From the NCBI RefSeq assembly GCF_017487345.1, contig NZ_CP062006.1, positions 1,432,001-1,496,000 on the forward strand: 64,000 bases of DNA. Reading direction: 5' to 3'. The translations under genes and the position numbers were made by a program. This document shows positions 7,790 to 19,411 of this stretch, one piece after another. Every line of letters starts with the position of its first letter. Position 1 is the stretch's first letter. Below the pieces are notes generated by a model, which was not told the DNA's origin, did not search any database, and saw only the letters and a program-made list of their open reading frames with translations. The DNA comes from Brevundimonas pondensis (GTDB taxonomy: Bacteria; Pseudomonadota; Alphaproteobacteria; Caulobacterales; Caulobacteraceae).

Positions 7790-9607
7790 GTGCGAATGGT
7801 GGGGGATGGGATCAAGGGACTGGACGGGCAGGCGCCCGGCGAGGCCGCTCAGGCGCTGACCGCGATTCTGCAGACCCATTACCTGCGCTATATGATCATC
7901 GTCAGCTGGGCGGTGGGCGTCGTGGCGACGGTCGGTCTGGTGCATGGTCTGACCTGGTTCGCCGCCACCCTGGCCGCCGGCGCATTGCGCGGCGAGGTGG
8001 AGAAGCGCGTCAGCCATCAGGTCGGAGCGGGCTGGGGCATGGTCTTCCCCGTTGTGGCCACCGTGACCACGGCCGTATGGGCCGTCGCACCGTTGATGGC
8101 CTGGTTCTCGGCCGCCCAGTTCGGGCATGAACTGGCCATCGCCTTGTTGATGTCAGGCTATGTCCTGGTTTTTGCTCAGCTGCGCAGTTCACCGCGTCAG
8201 GCCATCATGATCTCGTCGCCCTATGGTCTGGCTGCTGCGATCATTGCTGTAAGCCTGTTCGGCGGACCCCTGTTCTGGCCTTTTGTGACCCTGGTGCCGT
8301 TCACCGCGGCCAGCCTGTTTGTCCTGGTGACCATGACCATGCTGCGCGAGGATCGTATCCGCGCCTTCCAGGAGCACCAGGCCCATTTGATCGAGGAACT
8401 GGAGGCGGCTCGCGACAAGGCGGATGCGGCCAACGAAGCCAAGTCCAGCTTCCTGGGCGTGATCTCTCACGAATTGCGCACCCCGATGAATGGAGTGCTC
8501 GGGGCGGCGCAACTTCTGAGCGCGACACGTCTGGAGGGCGTTCAACGCGAATATCTGTCGATCATTCGCAATTCGGGCGACAACCTGTTGAGTTTGCTCA
8601 ACGACATACTCGACATGACCAAGATCGAAGCGGGCAAGATGAGCTTCGATGTCGTGGACGTGCAATTGGACGACCTGCACCGGCGCATCCTTGGCCCGTT
8701 CGAGGCCCAGGCTGAAGCCAAGGGGCTGACGCTGATCTCGACGTTCGAGGGAGAGCTTCCCGCCGTGGTGCGGGGAGATCCGTTGCGGGTCTGTCAGGTC
8801 GTGCAGAATTTGCTGTCGAACGCCGTCAAGTTCACCGATCAGGGCGAGATCCGTTATACGGTGCGCGGACGTCGGATTTCGGACCGCCGTGTCGGTTTCG
8901 AATTCACGGTCACAGACAGCGGTTCCGGCATCTCACGCGAGGACCTGGATCGATTGTTCCAGCCTTTCACGCAGGTCGACAACTCTTCGACACGCAAGTT
9001 CGGCGGAACGGGCCTGGGCCTGACCATAGCGCGGCGCATGGCGCATATCATGGGCGGCGACATCACCGTGACTTCAAGATTGGGGCAGGGCTCGACCTTC
9101 ACTCTCACGATCGAGGGCGAAGTGGTTGAATGGAATCGTGTCGAGATGGCGGAAGTCATCGACGCCGAGGTGGACGGCGGCGATTGTCTGACGGTGCTGA
9201 TTGTCGAGGATCACCCGGTCAATCGCATGATCCTTGAAGCCTGGATGGGGTCGGCCGGCCATCGCACCAGCACTGCGGAGAATGGCGAGGTTGCCGTTGA
9301 ACTGGCGCGCAGTCAGAGATTTGACCTCATCATCATGGACGTGAACATGCCCGTGATGGACGGACTGACGGCGACACGTCTGATCCGGGAGAGCCGCGGG
9401 GTGAATCTGGAGACGCCGATCGTCGTCTTGTCGGCTTCCGCCCGAAACGAAGACCATGAGGCCGGGATGGCGGCGGGCGCGGACGCCTATCTGAACAAGC
9501 CTATCGATTTCCGCCGTCTGGCCAGCCTGATGGGGCAGGTTCCCGGGGGACGCGGCGCCTTGCATCAGGCCGCGGTCGAGGCCGAGGTTCCGGCAGCTGC
9601 AGCCTGA
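7790..9607 (+). CDS. Hybrid sensor histidine kinase with C-terminal receiver
   Basis: A 605-residue membrane kinase. Four to five hydrophobic segments fill residues 35-185, then a short coiled coil (EHQAHLIEELEAARDKADAANEA). The HisKA phosphoacceptor is His227 in ISHELRTPMNG; the ATPase domain shows NLLSNAVKF, DSGSGIS and GGTGLGL boxes. A receiver domain follows with the phosphoacceptor Asp517 in MDVNMPVMDG and Lys in NKPI. Start is GTG 7790 or ATG 7796. No response regulator or phosphotransferase gene is adjacent, so it is an orphan. The lack of a periplasmic sensory domain suggests sensing in or at the membrane. Confidence 0.9.
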   Translation: MRMVGDGIKGLDGQAPGEAAQALTAILQTHYLRYMIIVSWAVGVVATVGLVHGLTWFAATLAAGALRGEVEKRVSHQVGAGWGMVFPVVATVTTAVWAVAPLMAWFSAAQFGHELAIALLMSGYVLVFAQLRSSPRQAIMISSPYGLAAAIIAVSLFGGPLFWPFVTLVPFTAASLFVLVTMTMLREDRIRAFQEHQAHLIEELEAARDKADAANEAKSSFLGVISHELRTPMNGVLGAAQLLSATRLEGVQREYLSIIRNSGDNLLSLLNDILDMTKIEAGKMSFDVVDVQLDDLHRRILGPFEAQAEAKGLTLISTFEGELPAVVRGDPLRVCQVVQNLLSNAVKFTDQGEIRYTVRGRRISDRRVGFEFTVTDSGSGISREDLDRLFQPFTQVDNSSTRKFGGTGLGLTIARRMAHIMGGDITVTSRLGQGSTFTLTIEGEVVEWNRVEMAEVIDAEVDGGDCLTVLIVEDHPVNRMILEAWMGSAGHRTSTAENGEVAVELARSQRFDLIIMDVNMPVMDGLTATRLIRESRGVNLETPIVVLSASARNEDHEAGMAAGADAYLNKPIDFRRLASLMGQVPGGRGALHQAAVEAEVPAAAA

Positions 9608-9687
9608 CAAGGCGCTTGGGAACGTCGGTTGGCCGAAAAGCAGAGCGGCGGGCTTCCATTCGCGGAGCCACACGTTAGACCCAAGGC

Positions 9688-10614
9688 ATGTCCGCCTTGC
9701 ATGAAACCCTGACCCAGGCCGTCGCCGTCGGCGAAAAACGCCTGACCGTTGACGCCGCCATCCTGGCCAAGCTGGCCGACATGGCCGGCGATCTGGCGAT
9801 CAATCTGACGATCGCGGCGCTGATCTTCGTCGTAACCCTGTTCGTCGCGCGTTGGGCGTCGGGGGTGACGAGGCGCGTGCTGGGACGGATGCGGGCCTTC
9901 CGCCACGATCAGACGGTGCTCAGCTTCGCCGCTCAGGTGGTCCGCGTCGTGGTGATCATCATTGGCCTGATCGCCGTGCTGCAGCGCCTGGGCGTGCAGA
10001 CGACCTCTATCATCGCGGTTCTGGGCGCGGCCTCCCTGGCGGTTGGTCTGGCCTTGCAGGGGACGCTGTCGAATGTGGCGGCCGGAGTCATGCTGCTGGT
10101 GCTGCGGCCCTATCGCGTCGGCGAGGTGATCGATGTGGGCGGCGCCTCAGGCACAGTGCAGAAGCTGGACCTGTTCACGACCCAGCTGACCAACGCCAAC
10201 AACCACAAGATCGTCATCCCAAATTCCAAGGTCCTGAGCGACGTCATCATCAATCTGACGGGCCAGAGGACGCGCCGGATCGAGATCAAGTTCACGGTCG
10301 GATATGGCGAAAACCTGAAGGACGCCTGCGACGTGATCGCCGGCGTGGCCAGGGCGCACGGCAAGGTTTTGAAAGACCCCACGCCCTGGACGGGTGTGAC
10401 GGCCCTGTTGGACAGTTCGGTCGAGATCACCCTGCATGCCTGGGTCAATGTCGCTGACTGGTGGCAGAGCCAGGCTGACCTGATGCAAGGCGGCAAGGAA
10501 GCCCTGGACGCCGCCGGAATCGAGATACCCTTCCCGCACCAGGTCGAGGTGCCGGCCAAGGACGCCAAATTTGCCCGCATCGTCATGGCGGCGGCAGAAC
10601 AACAGGAAGACTGA
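9688..10614 (+). CDS. MscS-family mechanosensitive channel
   Basis: A 308-residue small-conductance mechanosensitive channel. Three hydrophobic helices cover residues 25-130; the pore-lining third helix contains the Gly/Ala-rich pattern IIAVLGAASLAVGLALQGTLS, followed by NVAAGVMLLVLRPYRVGEVI, the MscS beta-domain signature. The C-terminal domain includes PNSKVLSDVIINLTG. It probably releases solutes on hypo-osmotic shock. The ATG at 9688 follows an AAGG tract. It is followed after three bases by the threonine aldolase gene, which suggests cotranscription without an obvious functional link. Confidence 0.92.
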   Translation: MSALHETLTQAVAVGEKRLTVDAAILAKLADMAGDLAINLTIAALIFVVTLFVARWASGVTRRVLGRMRAFRHDQTVLSFAAQVVRVVVIIIGLIAVLQRLGVQTTSIIAVLGAASLAVGLALQGTLSNVAAGVMLLVLRPYRVGEVIDVGGASGTVQKLDLFTTQLTNANNHKIVIPNSKVLSDVIINLTGQRTRRIEIKFTVGYGENLKDACDVIAGVARAHGKVLKDPTPWTGVTALLDSSVEITLHAWVNVADWWQSQADLMQGGKEALDAAGIEIPFPHQVEVPAKDAKFARIVMAAAEQQED

Positions 10615-10617
10615 CGC

Positions 10618-11634
10618 GTGCGTTACGACTTCGGATCGGACAACACGGCCGGCATGGCGCCCGCTGCGCTGGAAGCCCTGGCGGCGGCCAACGGCGGTTT
10701 CGCGCGGGCCTATGGCGCGGACGAGATCACGGCGCGGGCGGCTGATCAGATTCGCCAGCGGCTGGACGCCGACGCCGAGGTGCGCTTCGTCTTCAGCGGC
10801 ACGGCGGCCAACGCTATCGGCGTCTCCATGCTGGCCCGACCCTATGAGGCGGTGCTGACGCATCATGCGGCCCATATCTGCACCGATGAGACGGGCGCGC
10901 CGGGCTTCTTTGGCCAGGGGGTCGGCCTGATCGGCCTGCCAGGCTATTCGGGCAAGATCGACGGCATGGCCCTGCGCGCGGCGCTGGAAGAACCCGTGGT
11001 CGGCCATCGCCAGCCCGCAGCTGCGCTAAGCGTCACCCAGGCGACGGAGTACGGCGCCGTCTATTCCGAAGAAGAACTGCGCCACCTGATCGAACCCGCC
11101 AAGCTGGCGGGACTGGGCGTCCATATGGACGGGGCGCGACTGGCCAATGCGGTGGCGGCAGGGTTCGACCTGAAGGACATTCCGCGCTTGGGCGTCGATA
11201 TCCTGGTGTTCGGCGGGGCCAAGGCGGGGGCGAACTGCGCCGAGGCCCTGGTCATCTTTGATAAGAGCCTGACACGACGCATCGACAACCGGTTGAAGCA
11301 GGCCGGGCAGACGGCGTCCAAGGGGAGGTTCTTGGCGGCGCCGATCCTGGGGCTGCTGGAATCGGGCGGCTGGGAGAGCGGGGCCGCCCACGCCAACCTG
11401 ATGGCGCAACGGCTGGCCGACGGGATCGAGGAGCGCTCGCCCTTTGTTCTGGCCCATCCGGTAGAGTCCAACGCCGTCTTCGTGCGGATGCCGGACGAGG
11501 CGCATCAGAGGCTGAACGCCCTGGGATGGGCCTGCTACCAGTTCGACGACGGATCGGTGCGCTTCGTCTGTTCCTGGGCGACGACCGAGGGCGTGGTGGA
11601 TGAATTGCTCGAAGCTATCGCGAGTTTGAACTGA
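10618..11634 (+). CDS. Threonine aldolase (PLP-dependent, low specificity)
   Basis: A 338-residue fold-type I PLP enzyme that cleaves threonine or allo-threonine to glycine and acetaldehyde. Recognisable segments are FGSDNTAGMAP at the N-terminus, FSGTAANAIGV (cofactor phosphate binding), HHAAHICTDETGAPGFF, HMDGARLANA (the Asp that pairs with pyridoxal nitrogen) and the Lys in VFGGAKAGANCAEA. Initiation is at a GTG three bases after the mscS stop. Substrate stereochemistry cannot be predicted. Confidence 0.9.
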   Translation: MRYDFGSDNTAGMAPAALEALAAANGGFARAYGADEITARAADQIRQRLDADAEVRFVFSGTAANAIGVSMLARPYEAVLTHHAAHICTDETGAPGFFGQGVGLIGLPGYSGKIDGMALRAALEEPVVGHRQPAAALSVTQATEYGAVYSEEELRHLIEPAKLAGLGVHMDGARLANAVAAGFDLKDIPRLGVDILVFGGAKAGANCAEALVIFDKSLTRRIDNRLKQAGQTASKGRFLAAPILGLLESGGWESGAAHANLMAQRLADGIEERSPFVLAHPVESNAVFVRMPDEAHQRLNALGWACYQFDDGSVRFVCSWATTEGVVDELLEAIASLN

Positions 11635-11683
11635 ATGTCGCTCTCGCTCCTGCGCGGCGCCGTCCACAGGCTGGAGCACGACC

Positions 11684-13570
11684 ATGCGCGGTGAACGATC
11701 CGGCCGACGCGGCGACGCCACGGTCAAGGCCATGGCCGCCGGACAGGCAGAGATGAAGCAGGAGGCGCCGCCGACCTGGCAGGCGCTGGGTGACCTGCTG
11801 CGCGTCGTGGGCCGTTCGGGCGCCCCGCAACTGCCCTGGCGCGTCGCCGGGGCCATCGCTCTGACGCTGACGGGCAAGGGGCTTGGCGTGGCCGCCCCCC
11901 TGATCCTGGGGGCGGCGGTCAACCATCTGGCGGCGGGGCAGGGCGCGGCGGCGGCCGTGGGTTGGGGCTTTGCAGCCTTCGCGGTGGGCTGGGCCGTGGT
12001 GCGCTTCCTGTCGGCGGCGACGCCGCAGCTGTCGGACGTGGTGTTCGCACCGGTTCGAGCGGCGGCGCAGCGCCGGACGGCGGCGGAGACCTTTGCTCAT
12101 GCCCTGAGCCTGTCGCTGGACTTTCATCAGACCAAGCGGTCGGGCGCCCTGTCGCGGACCATGGATCGCGGCTCGCGGGCCGTGGACTTCCTGCTGCGGA
12201 TTCTAGTGTTCAATCTGGGACCCACTGTGGTCGAGCTAGTGCTGGCGGCGGCGGTGCTGAGCGGCAAGTACGACTGGCGGTTCGGTGCGGTGGCGATCGG
12301 GGTGGTGGCCGTCTATGCCGTCGCGACCTTCGCCATGGCCAACTGGCGTCTGGAGCACCGACGCGCCATGAACGCCGCCGACAGCGAGGCGGCGGGCCTC
12401 TCGGTTGACGCCCTGCTGAACTACGAGACAGTCAAGTCCTTCGGGGCCGAGGGCCGGGCCGCCGAGGCCTATGACCGGTCGCTGTCGACCTATGTGGACG
12501 CGGCGCTGAAGGCCAATACCTCGCTGGCGACGCTGAACCTGATCCAAGGCCTGATCATGAACGTCGGTCTGGGCATCATGGCCGTCATGGCCGGGTTCGA
12601 GGCGGCGGCGGGCCGGATGGGGCCGGGTGATGTGACGGCGGCGGTGCTGATCATGATCTCGCTCTATGCGCCGCTGAACATCCTGGGCTTCGCCTACCGA
12701 GAAATCCGTCAATCTTTCATCGACATGGAAGAAATGTTGAAGGTGACGCGACAGGCGCCGCAGGTGGCCGATGCGCCCGACGCCGTGGCCTTGCCGCGCC
12801 CCGCCAGCGGATGCGGGGCCGAGGTCGTCTTCGAGCATGTGGGCTTCCGTCACGATGCACGGGCCGCGGGTCTGGACGACGTCAGCTTCGTTACCCCGGC
12901 GGGCACGACCACGGCTCTGGTCGGACCTTCGGGGGCGGGCAAGTCCACGATCGTCAAGCTGGCTCTGCGCCTGCTCGACCCTCAGGAAGGCCGCGTGCTG
13001 ATCGATGGCCATGACGCGCGGTCGGTGACGCAGGGCTCGCTACGGGCGGCCGTGGCCCTGGTGCCGCAGGACGTGGCCCTGTTCAACGACAGCATCCGCG
13101 CCAACATCGCCTTCGCTCGTCCGGACGCCGACGAGGCGGCCATCTGGGCGGCGGCCGAGGCGGCGGAGCTGGCCGACTTCATCCGCAATCTGCCCGAGGG
13201 CATGGAAACGCGGGTGGGGGAACGCGGGCTGAAGCTGTCAGGCGGTGAACGTCAGCGGGTGGGCATCGCCCGCGCCCTGCTGGCCGATCCCTGCATCCTG
13301 ATCCTGGACGAGGCGACCAGCGCGCTCGACAGCCGCACCGAGGCGGCGATCCAGAAGACCCTGCGCAAGGCGCGGGCGGGCCGCACGACCCTGGTGGTGG
13401 CGCACCGCCTGTCCACCGTGGCCGACGCCGAGCAGATCCTGGTGCTGAAGGCCGGGCGGATCGTCGAGCGCGGCGCCCACCATGAGCTGGTGGCGCGTCA
13501 GGGCGGCGAATACGCCAGCCTGTGGCGCAAGCAGACGCGCGGCGCGAAAAGTCTGCCTCAGTCGGACTGA
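11684..13570 (+). CDS. ATM1-type ABC transporter (permease fused to ATPase)
   Basis: A 628-residue half-transporter with six predicted membrane helices (about 45-340) and a C-terminal ATPase. Walker A is GPSGAGKST, the signature is LSGGERQRVGIARALL, Walker B is ILILDEATSALDS, and the H-loop is VVAHRLST. The segment RAVDFLLRILVFNLGPTVVELV is typical of the ATM1/HMT1 group, which exports glutathione conjugates or persulfides and affects iron-sulfur and metal homeostasis. Fifty bases separate it from the threonine aldolase. The N-terminal 30 residues are weakly conserved, so a later start is possible. The gene ends 13 bases into the convergent neighbour. Confidence 0.87.
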   Translation: MRGERSGRRGDATVKAMAAGQAEMKQEAPPTWQALGDLLRVVGRSGAPQLPWRVAGAIALTLTGKGLGVAAPLILGAAVNHLAAGQGAAAAVGWGFAAFAVGWAVVRFLSAATPQLSDVVFAPVRAAAQRRTAAETFAHALSLSLDFHQTKRSGALSRTMDRGSRAVDFLLRILVFNLGPTVVELVLAAAVLSGKYDWRFGAVAIGVVAVYAVATFAMANWRLEHRRAMNAADSEAAGLSVDALLNYETVKSFGAEGRAAEAYDRSLSTYVDAALKANTSLATLNLIQGLIMNVGLGIMAVMAGFEAAAGRMGPGDVTAAVLIMISLYAPLNILGFAYREIRQSFIDMEEMLKVTRQAPQVADAPDAVALPRPASGCGAEVVFEHVGFRHDARAAGLDDVSFVTPAGTTTALVGPSGAGKSTIVKLALRLLDPQEGRVLIDGHDARSVTQGSLRAAVALVPQDVALFNDSIRANIAFARPDADEAAIWAAAEAAELADFIRNLPEGMETRVGERGLKLSGGERQRVGIARALLADPCILILDEATSALDSRTEAAIQKTLRKARAGRTTLVVAHRLSTVADAEQILVLKAGRIVERGAHHELVARQGGEYASLWRKQTRGAKSLPQSD

Positions 13571-14040
13571 GCGCCGCCAGGAACCTTGGCCTTCAGCACG
13601 TCCTTGAGGCTGGCCAGGACCTGGGTCCTGGCCTCGGCGGCTTCGGCAGGCAGGGTCAGCAGCAGGCGCAGGGCTTGGGCGTGGACGGTGACGATGCGCC
13701 AGTCGAAGGGTCTGTCCTCGGGCGCGGCGTCGATCAGGTCGCACAGATTGGCGGCGGCGGCGCACAGGTCCTTGAGCTCGAACGGGCCGGCGGCGTCGAT
13801 CACAGCGCTGGAATGATCATAGGCCTGATCGAGCAGCCGCGCGGTTTCCTCTGGCGAGGACGCAGGCTGTAGGGCGGCGAGGGCGGACACCTGTTCTTCA
13901 ATGACCGCGCGGCTGCGCGCTTCCATTTCGGCCAGATTGGCCTTGGCTTGCGCCAGCGCGACGCCGGCGCTGACGCCGCCGGGCTGGTCGATCAGGGTCG
14001 ACAGGCGCGAACGACGGCGGTTGTGCGTGATGACGGTCAT
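13558..14040 (-). CDS. Helical protein of unknown function paired with a response regulator
   Basis: A 160-residue, largely alpha-helical protein without signal peptide. The middle (SPEETARLLDQAYDHSSAVIDAAGPFELKDLCAAAANLCDLI) and end (WRIVTVHAQALRLLLTLP) look like a helical bundle. No catalytic motif is recognised. The start codon overlaps the response regulator stop by four bases, so the two are translationally coupled and probably act together. An Hpt-like phosphotransfer role came to mind, but no clear HxxKG(S/A) motif is seen. Confidence 0.7.
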   Translation of the reverse strand: MTVITHNRRRSRLSTLIDQPGGVSAGVALAQAKANLAEMEARSRAVIEEQVSALAALQPASSPEETARLLDQAYDHSSAVIDAAGPFELKDLCAAAANLCDLIDAAPEDRPFDWRIVTVHAQALRLLLTLPAEAAEARTQVLASLKDVLKAKVPGGAQSD

Positions 14041-14612
14041 AGCTCGATCGACGCTTTGCGTTGGGCTTCGAATTCCGCCTTGCGGATCTCTTCTGAACGG
14101 CGCTCCAGACCCTCCCAGGGTTCCGAACGGAAGCGGCGGTCGGGGCCGAAATAATCGCCGACCTCGAGGAAGGGACGGGCGTCGCGGGCGACCCAGACGA
14201 TGCGCTCCAGCAGGACGCCCGCGCTGAACGGCTTGGTGATCAGGAAGTTGGCGCCGCAGTCGCGGGCCTCGGACACCTTGGAACGGCGCACGTGGGCGGC
14301 GGTCATGATGACGGGAGCGAAGGCGTTGGGCTCCAGTCCCGACCGACGCAGCCAGCGTACGAACTCATAGCCGCTCATGCCCGGCATCTCGCAGTCGACC
14401 AAGATCAGATCGACCGGATGGTCGCGCAGGATGGCGATGGCCTCGGCGGCGCTGGCGCAGGCGTGACGGACCTTGATGCCGAAGCCGAGAACAGCCTGCG
14501 CCGTCAGTTCCAGGGCGAATGGCGAATCGTCGATGACCATGGTCACCGCGCCCGCGAAGTTGAACACTGCGCTTTCGCGCAGGGATTCGCCGACCCCGTT
14601 CATGCCGCGCAT
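14037..14612 (-). CDS. Single-receiver response regulator with basic C-terminal tail
   Basis: A 191-residue protein with a CheY-like receiver at about 22-150: acidic pair DD28-29, phosphoacceptor Asp73 in LVDCEMPGMSG, Thr in VIMTAAH and Lys in LITKPF. No DNA-binding output domain follows. The tail contains YFGPDRRFR and GLERRSEEIRKAE; a GPDRR-rich tail is common in single-domain regulators of Caulobacterales, and arginine-rich tails in CheY-like Cle proteins bind c-di-GMP. Whether this one does so is an inference. It is the first gene of a two-gene unit with the helical protein. Confidence 0.85.
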   Translation of the reverse strand: MRGMNGVGESLRESAVFNFAGAVTMVIDDSPFALELTAQAVLGFGIKVRHACASAAEAIAILRDHPVDLILVDCEMPGMSGYEFVRWLRRSGLEPNAFAPVIMTAAHVRRSKVSEARDCGANFLITKPFSAGVLLERIVWVARDARPFLEVGDYFGPDRRFRSEPWEGLERRSEEIRKAEFEAQRKASIEL

Positions 14613-14667
14613 GACGAGACCCCGAAGTTCAAAAGGGGCGAGAAACCGATTCGCATGCTGTCAGCTT

Positions 14668-14686
14668 CGGCGGCGTTACGCCGCCG
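14668..14686 (-). terminator. Candidate terminator hairpin after accA
   Basis: Perfect 8-base arms cggcggcg (14668-14675) and cgccgccg (14679-14686) with a 3-base loop lie 13 bases beyond the accA stop codon on the minus strand. No T-run follows, so termination would have to be Rho-assisted or the hairpin may only stabilise the mRNA end. Confidence 0.4.
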
Positions 14687-14698
14687 TGCAATGTGTGA

Positions 14699-15649
<951 letters not shown>

Positions 15650-15732
15650 AAGGCGTCCGTGAGGAGAAGCGCGGTTGGCGCTACGGAAAGCGGCGGAAAC
15701 TAGTGCGGTGAACGCCGTGGGGCAAGCGGGGT

Positions 15733-16635
<903 letters not shown>

Positions 16636-16695
16636 GCGTTGCGCTCAACACGAGTGTGGAGCGAACGGCGGGGTCGTGTAGAGGATAGTGGAACC

Positions 16696-17277
16696 ATGCC
16701 TTCCGACGCCTCGCCCGATTCCTCGCCTCTGTCGCCTTCTCTGGCGCTCGACCGCACCATAACCCTGGTGGGGCTGATGGGCGTGGGCAAATCGACGGTG
16801 GGGCGCAGGCTGGCGCAAAGGCTGGCTCTGCCGTTTCACGACGGTGATCACGAGATCGAGGCGGCGGCCGGCATGAGCGTCAGTGAAATTTTCGCCAGTC
16901 GCGGCGAGGCAGAGTTCCGGGCGGGCGAAGCGCGGGTCATGCGCCGCCTGCTGGAAGGCCCGCCCATTGTGCTGGCGACGGGAGGCGGGGCCATGATGAA
17001 CCCTGAAACGCGCGCCCTGATGAAGCAGCACTCCGTCAGCGTCTGGATGCGGGCCGACCTGAAGGTGATCGCTGAGCGGGTGCAGCGACGCGACACCCGG
17101 CCCCTGTTGCGCGGGCGCGATCCGCTGGAGACCCTGAGCCAGTTGGCCGAGGCCCGCTATCCCGTCTACGCCGAGGCTGATCTGACGGTGGATGTCGGCG
17201 GCGGTTCGCATGGCCAGGCGGTCGAGGCGATTTATCGAGAGTTGCGGCGTCACGTCCGTGAGGAGAGGTTGAAATGA
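16696..17277 (+). CDS. aroK: Shikimate kinase
   Basis: A 193-residue kinase that phosphorylates shikimate at O3. Walker A is GLMGVGKST at residues 26-34; other marks are [29 protein letters not shown] and [13 protein letters not shown] (shikimate binding) and the lid RRDTRPLL. The ATG at 16696 is 60 bases from the divergent xerD start. A much longer open frame upstream lies antisense to xerD and is rejected. The stop codon overlaps the aroB start (ATGA), so aroK and aroB are coupled. Confidence 0.94.
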   Translation: MPSDASPDSSPLSPSLALDRTITLVGLMGVGKSTVGRRLAQRLALPFHDGDHEIEAAAGMSVSEIFASRGEAEFRAGEARVMRRLLEGPPIVLATGGGAMMNPETRALMKQHSVSVWMRADLKVIAERVQRRDTRPLLRGRDPLETLSQLAEARYPVYAEADLTVDVGGGSHGQAVEAIYRELRRHVREERLK

Positions 17278-18383
17278 CGACGACGATCCCGGTCGGAGGC
17301 GAGGGATTCGCCGCCTATGAGGTCGTGGTTGGACGCGGCCTGCTGAAGAAGGCAGGCGCGCGCGTCGCGGCCTTGAAGCCGACGCGGGCCTATATCGTGA
17401 GCGACGAGACGGTGGCCGCCATCCACGGCGAGACGGTACGCGGATCGCTGGCATCCGCGGGGCTGGCGACGGGGATCGTGACGGTTCCGGCAGGCGAGGC
17501 GTCCAAGTCGTTCGAGCAGTTGGAGGCGGTGCTGGACCGGCTGCTGGCCGAGGGGCTGGACCGCAAGAGTCTGGTCGTGGCCCTGGGCGGCGGGGTCGTG
17601 GGCGATCTGGCCGGGCTGACGGCGGCCCTGTTCATGCGCGGCGTCGACTTCGTGCAGATCCCGACGACCTTGCTGGCCCAGGTGGATTCTTCGGTCGGGG
17701 GCAAGACGGCCATCGACACGCCGCGCGGCAAGAACCTGATCGGCGCCTTCCATCAGCCACGACTGGTGCTGGCCGACATCGAGGCCCTGGCCACCCTGCC
17801 GATCCGGCAGGTGCGCTCGGGCTGGGCCGAGGTGCTGAAGCATGGGCTGATCTGCGACGCTGCCTTCTTCGACTGGCTGGGCGGAGAGGGGGCTGCGGGC
17901 GCTGAAGGCGACCCCGATGCGCTGGAACGGGCGGTGATCCGCTCGGTCGAGATCAAGGCGCAGATCGTCGGCGAGGACGAGAAGGAGGCGGGGCGGCGCG
18001 CCCTGCTGAATTTGGGACACACCTTCGGACACGCGCTGGAGGCCGAGCTGGGCTTTGGCGACGCCCTGACCCACGGTGAGGCGGTGGCCCTGGGCTGCGC
18101 CATGGCCTTCCGGTTCTCGGCCCGTCAGGGGCTGTGTTCTGCCGCCGACGCTGAAAAATCCGAGGCGGGGATCAAGGCGGCGGGTCTGCCGACGCGCTTG
18201 GCCGATGTGGATCAGATCTTCAGCGCCGAAGCCCTGATCGGGCGGATGGCCGGGGACAAGAAGGCCGAGGGCGGGCGGCTGACGCTGATCCTGGCGCGGG
18301 CCATCGGCGACGTCTTCACCGACAAGGACGTGGACGCCGAAGTGGTGCGCGCCTTCCTGATCGAGGAAGGCGCGGCCGCGTGA
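17274..18383 (+). CDS. aroB: 3-Dehydroquinate synthase
   Basis: A 369-residue NAD- and metal-dependent enzyme that cyclises DAHP to 3-dehydroquinate. The NAD-binding segment is [23 protein letters not shown], followed by [18 protein letters not shown]. Metal ligands are a Glu in WAEVLKHG and histidines in [10 protein letters not shown] and THGEAVALG. It overlaps aroK by four bases and the following acetyltransferase by four bases, so the three genes form one unit. Confidence 0.96.
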   Translation: MTTTIPVGGEGFAAYEVVVGRGLLKKAGARVAALKPTRAYIVSDETVAAIHGETVRGSLASAGLATGIVTVPAGEASKSFEQLEAVLDRLLAEGLDRKSLVVALGGGVVGDLAGLTAALFMRGVDFVQIPTTLLAQVDSSVGGKTAIDTPRGKNLIGAFHQPRLVLADIEALATLPIRQVRSGWAEVLKHGLICDAAFFDWLGGEGAAGAEGDPDALERAVIRSVEIKAQIVGEDEKEAGRRALLNLGHTFGHALEAELGFGDALTHGEAVALGCAMAFRFSARQGLCSAADAEKSEAGIKAAGLPTRLADVDQIFSAEALIGRMAGDKKAEGGRLTLILARAIGDVFTDKDVDAEVVRAFLIEEGAAA

Positions 18384-18967
18384 AGTTGAGCCCCGTCGTT
18401 CTTGAGGATCGCTTTGTCCGGCTGGAGCCGTTCACGGCGGGGCTGGAGGGCGAGGTGAGGGCGGCGTTGGACTGCGATCCCGAGGCCTGGAACGGCATGG
18501 TCAGCGCCGCGTTCGGCGAACATTTCGACGGCTGGTGGGCGGCGGCGCTGAAGGCGATGGTCGGCGGTTCACACATCGCCTTCGCCGTACGGCGGCTGAG
18601 CGACGGGGCGGTGGTCGGCACGACCAGCCTTTATGAGATCAAGCTGGAGCATCGTCGCTGCGAGGTCGGCTCGACCTTTTATCGGCCCGATGCGCGGGGC
18701 GGGCCGGTCAATCCGGCGTGCAAGCGTCTGTTGCTGGACTATACCTTTTCCAACGGCGCGGTGCGGGTCGAGATCATCACCGACGCCCAGAACGCCGCCA
18801 GCGCCGCCGCCATTCACAAGCTGGGCGCGCGCGACGAGGGCGTGCTGAGGAAGCACAAGATCACCTGGACCGGGCGGGTACGCGATACGGCGCAGTTCGC
18901 AGTGCTGGATGAGGACTGGCCCGAGGTGCGGGCCCGGCTGGATGAGCGGCTGGCGAAGTTCGCCTAG
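18380..18967 (+). CDS. GNAT acetyltransferase (RimJ/RimL-like)
   Basis: A 195-residue member of the GNAT superfamily of the RimJ/RimL group, which transfers acetyl from acetyl-CoA to an amine. It has [12 protein letters not shown] at the start, [34 protein letters not shown] (in place of the usual Q/RxxGxG/A-like CoA loop) and [23 protein letters not shown]. The start is GTG, overlapping aroB by four bases. The substrate is unknown; cotranscription with aroKB does not by itself indicate an aromatic pathway role. It converges with the next gene and overlaps it by four bases. Confidence 0.85.
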   Translation: MKLSPVVLEDRFVRLEPFTAGLEGEVRAALDCDPEAWNGMVSAAFGEHFDGWWAAALKAMVGGSHIAFAVRRLSDGAVVGTTSLYEIKLEHRRCEVGSTFYRPDARGGPVNPACKRLLLDYTFSNGAVRVEIITDAQNAASAAAIHKLGARDEGVLRKHKITWTGRVRDTAQFAVLDEDWPEVRARLDERLAKFA

Positions 18968-19401
18968 TCCACGGCCCGGCATTCGGTCGGTTCGCGCCCA
19001 TCGGCGGTCCAGGTGGCCTGAACGCCCTTGCCGCGCAGTTCATAGCCGCTGGCGCGATACCAGATGCCGCTGGCGGCGCGCTCCTGGAACAGATCAACGG
19101 CCTCGCCTGACGAGTTGCGCACGGTCGCCATCTGACGCGGATTGTCGAAGTCCACCGACAGGCGTTCGCTGTTGTTGCACAGATAGACGGTGCGGATGAC
19201 GCGGTTCAGGGCGCGGTCCTGAACCTCGGCGCCGGTGCGGCGGCGGGCGGTCTGGGCCTCAATGGCGCGCTCGCGGACTTCGTCGCCGTCGGTCGGGGCC
19301 TTGCGCGGTTCCTGGCCGCAGGCGGCGAGCAGGACGGTCAGGGTGACAAAGGGGGCGGCGCGAAGGATCGGGTGGGGCAAGCGGAGCGCCTCCAAGGTCA
19401 A
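18964..19401 (-). CDS. MliC-like lipoprotein (putative lysozyme inhibitor)
   Basis: A 145-residue lipoprotein with lipobox VLLAAC near residue 28. The C-terminal 80 residues fit the MliC/PliC fold: VYLCNNSERLSVDFDN, SSGEAVDLFQE, and SGIWYRASGYELRGKGVQATW, with conserved Ser and Tyr in the loops and a final Cys. Such proteins inhibit C-type lysozyme in the periplasm. It begins 10 bases after the tadA stop codon on the same strand and may be cotranscribed with it. Inhibitor activity is inferred from the fold pattern. Confidence 0.75.
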   Translation of the reverse strand: MTLEALRLPHPILRAAPFVTLTVLLAACGQEPRKAPTDGDEVRERAIEAQTARRRTGAEVQDRALNRVIRTVYLCNNSERLSVDFDNPRQMATVRNSSGEAVDLFQERAASGIWYRASGYELRGKGVQATWTADGREPTECRAVD

Positions 19402-19411
19402 GCTTAAACCG

